From NCBI GenBank assembly GCA_027943335.1, contig BSBK01000873.1:925501-989500 (forward strand): DNA of 64,000 nt, read 5' to 3'. The position numbers and the translations under genes are program-made. The notes below the pieces were generated by a model that was not told the origin of the DNA, ran no database searches, and saw only the letters and a list, made by a program, of their open reading frames with translations. Each line of letters begins with the position of its first letter. Position 1 is the first letter of the stretch. The stretch is from Chamaecyparis obtusa. Lineage: Eukaryota > Streptophyta > Pinopsida > Cupressales > Cupressaceae. Positions 59,646-64,000 of this stretch are shown in pieces.

Positions 59646-60658
59646 TGTATGCACCCTAAAATGGTCGCCTAGACTTTGGGCCCCATTTATTTAATTTATC
59701 AATCCTGAATCATTTTGATCAATAATCAATATTTTCAACAATATCAATTTCTTGATCAAAATCCTAATTTTGATCATATATTGGATTTTTATCCTATGGG
59801 CTAACCATTTATCCTAAGTCTTTATTTGATTAAAAGGAATATTTCCTCCCCTTTCAATTAAATAAAAAGCCCCACTTTCCTCTTATCCTAGGTTGCACAA
59901 ATAAAACATTATTCCTATTTTATAAAAAGGGAAAAAGCACTTTTTGTCTCACATGAGGCTCAAAAGTCAACACTTCACTCTCATTGGAGGATGTTTGTGC
60001 ACATGGATTGCTCCTCTTTCAAGCTCGACCGCTGATTAAGACTTTTGCCTCTTAATCTCAATGGTCCATTTCACCTCATTTCTTATAAAAGGAGAGCTCT
60101 CTCCTTCATTTGCATATCCATATTTTATGCTACTGTTATGCTGCAGGTTTTAGGTGCATTTGGAGTTTGAAGACATTGAAGACTTGTTGTATTTCATTGT
60201 AGTTGCATATTTGCTTTCATAGTTGCATGATAATGGCATTCATAGATTAGATTTCCTTTTATGCAATAGAATAGATCTCACATAGCTTAATTAGGGGCTT
60301 GAAATCTATTGTACTTTCCTTTCATAGTTTAGTTTGCACTTTCCTTTCATAGATTAGATTTCTTTTCAAGCATTGCATTGTTATCATTTAGCTTAGCTTG
60401 CACATTCATACTAGTTGCATTTACATTTCATTTCCATTTAGATTCTTGGAGATATTGGCATTGTTGCCCTTGTCTTCACTTGAATCTCTCATTGTATGGT
60501 TGACTAGCAAGGTCACTTTCTTGTAGCTCTAGCTGAGAGCAAAACTCATAGTCCCTTGCAACTCCATGCATAGAGAGCTATGAGCCGCTTTGTGAGGCCT
60601 CACCCTTGAGTAACCTTGCATGTAATGGTTCATAGAAGTGCATATTTTAGTGTGTACA
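59646..60658 (+). repeat. 3' LTR of the young element
   Basis: 1013 bp, starts TGTATGCACCC, ends GTGTGTACA, followed by the TSD catac. Confidence 0.96.
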
Positions 60659-60663
60659 CATAC

Positions 60664-61161
60664 AACTCCAAATCATAGGTGGAGTACTTTTTTTTGGCTT
60701 CATTCAACTTCTCATAGAAGAATGCCACAGGGTACCCTTCTTGACTTAGTACTGATCCAATAGCCAACTTTCTAGCATCACATTCAACCACAAATAACTG
60801 ATTGAAATCAGGAAACCTCAAGGTAGGTAGCTCTGCAATTCTTTTTTTCAACATTTGAAACCCTTTATCTACTGCCTTAGTCCATTTGAATTGACATTTG
60901 ATTGCACCTTTAGTGGTGTTGAGGATAGGTGCACATACATGACTGAAATTCCTCACAAACTTCCTATAGTATGATGCTAAACCATGAAAAATCCTAACAT
61001 CTCCTATGGTCTTGGGTGTAGGCTAATCCAAAATTGCCTTAACTTTATCAGGATCCATCTTCATTAGTAACCACAAAACCAAGGTAAACCAATTCAATTT
61101 TCTAGAACTCACACTTATCTTGATTGATCATCAACTTCTCTTTATGCAGCCTTCTCAAGAC
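60664..61161 (-). pseudogene. Chromovirus RT end and RNase H N-terminal part
   Basis: The frame 60664-60956 has FSHVCAPILNTTKGAIKCQF, LRFPDFNQLFVVECDARKLA (the RNase H aspartate is in ECDA) and KKKYSTYDLELYV, where the young element interrupts it. Sequence from 60957 to 61161 is the RT thumb/connection with stops (LVYLGFVV-type remnants). Confidence 0.88.
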
Positions 61162-61830
61162 CTACTCCATGTGTTCCTCTTTATACCTGCTAAAAATTAG
61201 AATGTCATCAAGATAAACTATTACAAACTTACCTATGAATTCTTCCAATACTTCATTCATGAGCCTCATGAATGTACTAGGGGCATTGGTTAGGCCAAAT
61301 GGCATCACAAGCCATTCATACAGCCCTTCATTTTTTTTGAAGGTTGTCTTCCATTCATCACCAGGCCTAACTCTGATTTGATGGTAGCCTGATTTCAAAT
61401 CCACCTTGGAGAAGTAGCATGAACCCCCTAAGTTATCCAACAAGTCTTCAATTCTTGGCATGGGAAATCTATACCTAATGGTGATCTTGTTGATGGCCCT
61501 TGAATCAGTGCATATCCTCCATGTTCCTCCCTTCTTTGGTGCAAGGACAGTAGGTACAACACAATGACTCAATCTCTTCCTTATCAACACCTTATCTAAA
61601 AAATCTTGTATTTGCTTGGCTATCTCTGCATTTTGGCTTGGTGTCATCTTGTATGCTACTTTGTTTGGCAAGTTTGCTCTAGGAATGAGGTCTATTTGAT
61701 GGCTTATTTCACTCATGGGTGGAAATGCACTTGGTAACCCATTGTCCACTATATCATGACACTTGTCCAACAATGTTTGTACCTCTAAGGGTATGTTAAC
61801 TGATGCAGTCAAGGTTGGTGAATCCAATTA
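61162..61830 (-). pseudogene. Chromovirus reverse transcriptase
   Basis: 221 codons in one frame. HQIDLIPRANLPNKVAYKM is followed by APKKGGTWRICTDSRAINK, FSKVDLKSGYHQIRVRPGDE, LVMPFGLTNAPSTFMRLMNE and the catalytic box VIVYLDDILIFS. All main RT boxes are in order. The frame is closed upstream by a TAA at 61828-61830 and the element is broken elsewhere by two insertions. Confidence 0.95.
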
Positions 61831-61849
61831 AGGACAGACCAACCTTGCA

Positions 61850-62570
61850 GCTAAACCAATATGCAGTGAAAATACACAAAGAGAAACATAGATCTGAAAT
61901 GAAATAGGGTCTTTATTCATCAAATTGATGATTACATGCAATGTGCCGGGCTATAAGGCCTTCCCGATTATAGCCAATTACAAAATATATAATAGTCTAC
62001 ACAATCTCGCAGGATCTGGATCTTTTCCACAACATGAGCAATCAGATAGCCCAGGTCTAGAACACACAACACACTGGTAGGCACCCAGGAAAGATCTAAA
62101 CTTATACTCACACTGCCAAGAAATCTTCCTGCTCCTAAGCTCACAGGCTACTAACTTTTCTATCTTCCCTCATCCTCCTCCTAAACATCTACCCAAGCAT
62201 CCTATAAATACTGATTCCCAGCCATAAGTTGGCTGAAGAAATAATAAATCCCTATAAACAAATATTAAATGCTAAAACATCAGTTGGCTCTCAAATAGCC
62301 TTACAAAATAGATAAAATCCCAAAGATGGCCCCAACGGTCATCAAATCTACATAGAAGAATGCAACACACTAGATCTAGGTCCCCACATGTCCAACAATC
62401 AATCCATAACATGAAGAGCATGACCCAAATTAAATGCACCAGTTGGCCAAGCCGATTCATCCAAACATTCAAGTCGATAAGCAAGAATACCGAGTACCAG
62501 TCTACCGACCATGCTAGGCATGACAAAGAAACATAGTTAATGCCGAGCAATAGGAAATTGATGCCTTCAA
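61850..62570 (-). repeat. LTR-like block between protease and RT
   Basis: On the minus strand there is a TATA-type box (TATTTATAGGA, about 62202-62212) and, some 290 nt later, a poly(A)-signal-like ATGAATAAAGACC (about 61911-61923), the order expected in an LTR. It lies where gypsy pol coding sequence should be continuous, which suggests a solo LTR. I could not find a matching TSD, so both ends are approximate. Confidence 0.45.
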
Positions 62571-63326
62571 CTATCAAGTGTTCTTCAAAGACCAAGCACC
62601 CCCGGTAACCAAAGAAACTGAGCAACTAGTTTCCCAAACCGAGCAAGAACTCCACCAAATCATGATCAAAACCAACAATCTACCTTCAAAGACAAACTTA
62701 TTTTTGGTTGATATAGGATTGCCAAAAATCCTAGGATGCTCCTGCATCAGACACCCCAGGTCAGAAAGATTTTCTCATAAGGAATTCAGAAATGCCTCAA
62801 GGGAATTAGAACAGGTATGTCAAATCTATTCTTTACCCACATCTCTCCTTGTCCTTCTTCCCAAGTAGTCTTGGCTTCATTCATTGTCTCATGTAGAAAG
62901 TCCTTCTACTTCTCACTGTGCTTACCCCTTCAGTCAATAACTGATAGGAATCGATTCTGACCACTACCGACCACAGCAGTGCCTCAGTAAGGTTCATCCT
63001 CTTTAGACTTCTCAATCAACTCAGTATCATATGCATCTCTCTATGTCACAAATGTCACCATCTTTTGAACCATTTCTTCCAGCAAAACCATGTATTTCTT
63101 GATCTCAACAAACTCTTCAGATATATCATTCTCTTTCTCCTTCAAATTAGGCTTAACATGAATAGATCCTTCCACCTTTTTCTCTTGAGGTTTTTCACAA
63201 GGACAACACTTGATAACTCCACACCCTTTAACCCATCTCCTGCAAAGCTATCAGCTTATGCGGAACTCCTTCATGCCTAACCACATAAGTGTTAGCATGA
63301 CCATCAAACAACACATTTATGTCAAA
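62571..63326 (-). pseudogene. Degenerate chromovirus protease-RT linker
   Basis: Directly downstream of protease the minus strand reads DINVLFDGHANTYVVRHEG, the usual sequence after the protease GRPW motif. It then decays into frames with many stops. Confidence 0.65.
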
Positions 63327-63647
63327 CTACCAAGGTCTACCGAGGAATAGATGATAGACATCCATAGGCAACACATCACACAATATCTCATCATGGTAAG
63401 ATCCAATTTGGAAATTAACCAAGAATTGCTTTGCAAATCTCTCCTTAGAAACATCTTGTATCCAACTAATCTCATAAGGATTAGGATGCTTCCTCCTTTC
63501 TAGATTCAACTTACTAACCATTTCCTCTGAAACAAAGTTCTCAGAACTGCCACCATCAACTAGAACATTATATACCTTATCTTTCCACTTACATCTGGTT
63601 CTGAAAAAATTTCTTCTTTGCACTAGTTCAAAAACACATGTAGCCAA
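63327..63647 (-). pseudogene. Chromovirus aspartic protease
   Basis: YNVLVDGGSSENFVSEEMV holds the active-site D-G-G/S region of retroelement proteases, and the end MDVYHLFLGRPW is the typical close of gypsy protease. It cuts the polyprotein in intact relatives. The frame is open across the piece; the element as a whole is dead. Confidence 0.88.
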
Positions 63648-64000
63648 TCTTCTAGTGACAAGACATTCACCTTTCTCTGGAACATTCTCAATATCTTCTT
63701 CAGCAACTAATGCAACTCTTTTCTTAGAACACTGCCAACTTCTATGACTAGTTTCACCACAGTTATAACAAATACCAGAGAACTCATTCTTCCCTCTACC
63801 TTTCTATCCAGCGTTCTTAGTAACTTGACCACTACTAGAACCAACATCAGGTTTAGGATTCTCTGTCACATTGCCTTCAGCAACTGTCTCACCAATCTTA
63901 CCACCTCAGTTCCTACTGTTCTATCTACCTTCAAACTTCTTATTCAGCTTTTCTTCAATCTTCAATGTCATCTAATAAGCATCTCCTATTGTTATCATCT
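63648..64000 (-). pseudogene. Chromovirus gag C-terminus with zinc knuckle
   Basis: The minus strand reads CYNCGETSHRSWQC (about 63731-63772), an intact C-x2-C-x4-H-x4-C RNA-binding knuckle, leading through EEDIENVPEKGECLV into protease. Toward 64000 the gag frame has stops. The 5' part and 5' LTR are outside the window. Confidence 0.8.

Larger units (their letters stand above)
50727..60663 (+). mobile_element. Very young non-autonomous Tat-like LTR element with an intact 859-codon ORF
   Basis: A 9927-bp element (50732-60658) has two 1013-bp LTRs that differ, by eye, at only three positions. It is flanked by a perfect TSD catac (50727-50731 and 60659-60663). A PBS at 51749 and a PPT before 59646 are both in place. 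It has no recognisable gag, protease, RT, RNase H or integrase. Instead it has a long leader, one 859-codon open frame and a 2.9-kb 3' region with hairpin motifs. It splits the RNase H of the minus-strand chromovirus. It must have been copied with proteins supplied by another element, most likely Tat-type, given the shared PBS and motifs. Confidence 0.95.

Overview
The window looks like repeat-dominated nuclear DNA from a seed plant with a large genome. Evidence: LTR retrotransposons of several plant lineages fill most of it (Copia; Ty3/gypsy of Tat type with two RNase H domains; gypsy chromovirus), the sequence is AT-rich, and the only recognisable host gene has introns of about 4 and 6 kb. 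A gymnosperm is my favoured guess, by inference only.

Layout. 1-2346: 3' end of a Copia element (RT/RNase H, then a 1.2-kb LTR). 3066-6290: decayed coding region of unknown family. 8126-10633: remnant of a gypsy-like element (gag zinc knuckle, two minisatellites, PPT, LTR). 12172-15809: complete but non-autonomous Copia element with gag and protease only, target-site duplication (TSD) tctta, LTRs about 96% identical. 16394-27053, minus strand: three exons of a plastid lipid phosphate phosphatase (LPP-epsilon-like) gene. Its introns hold local duplications, a tandem 5S-rRNA-derived repeat and a G-quadruplex motif. 27054-29600: very AT-rich, no gene seen. 29610-39900, minus strand: a Tat-type gypsy element with a 2.7-kb LTR that is followed, unusually, by a second primer-binding site (PBS), leader and 21-bp minisatellite.

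39900-64000 is a nest of insertions. The host is a degenerate minus-strand chromovirus with gag end, protease, RT, RNase H, integrase and chromodomain. A Copia element (43087-50000) sits in its integrase. A very young 9.9-kb Tat-like element (50732-60658, TSD catac, three LTR differences in 1013 bp) sits in its RNase H. A solo Copia LTR (40473-41955, TSD caaac) sits in its 3' flank, and a further LTR-like block at about 61850-62570 lies between protease and RT.

The most notable object is the young element. It has no polymerase, integrase or recognisable gag, yet keeps an uninterrupted 859-codon serine/histidine-rich reading frame of unknown function. It was presumably mobilised in trans by a Tat-type relative; it shares a PBS, a palindromic motif and a family of 3' hairpin motifs with the Tat element in this window.
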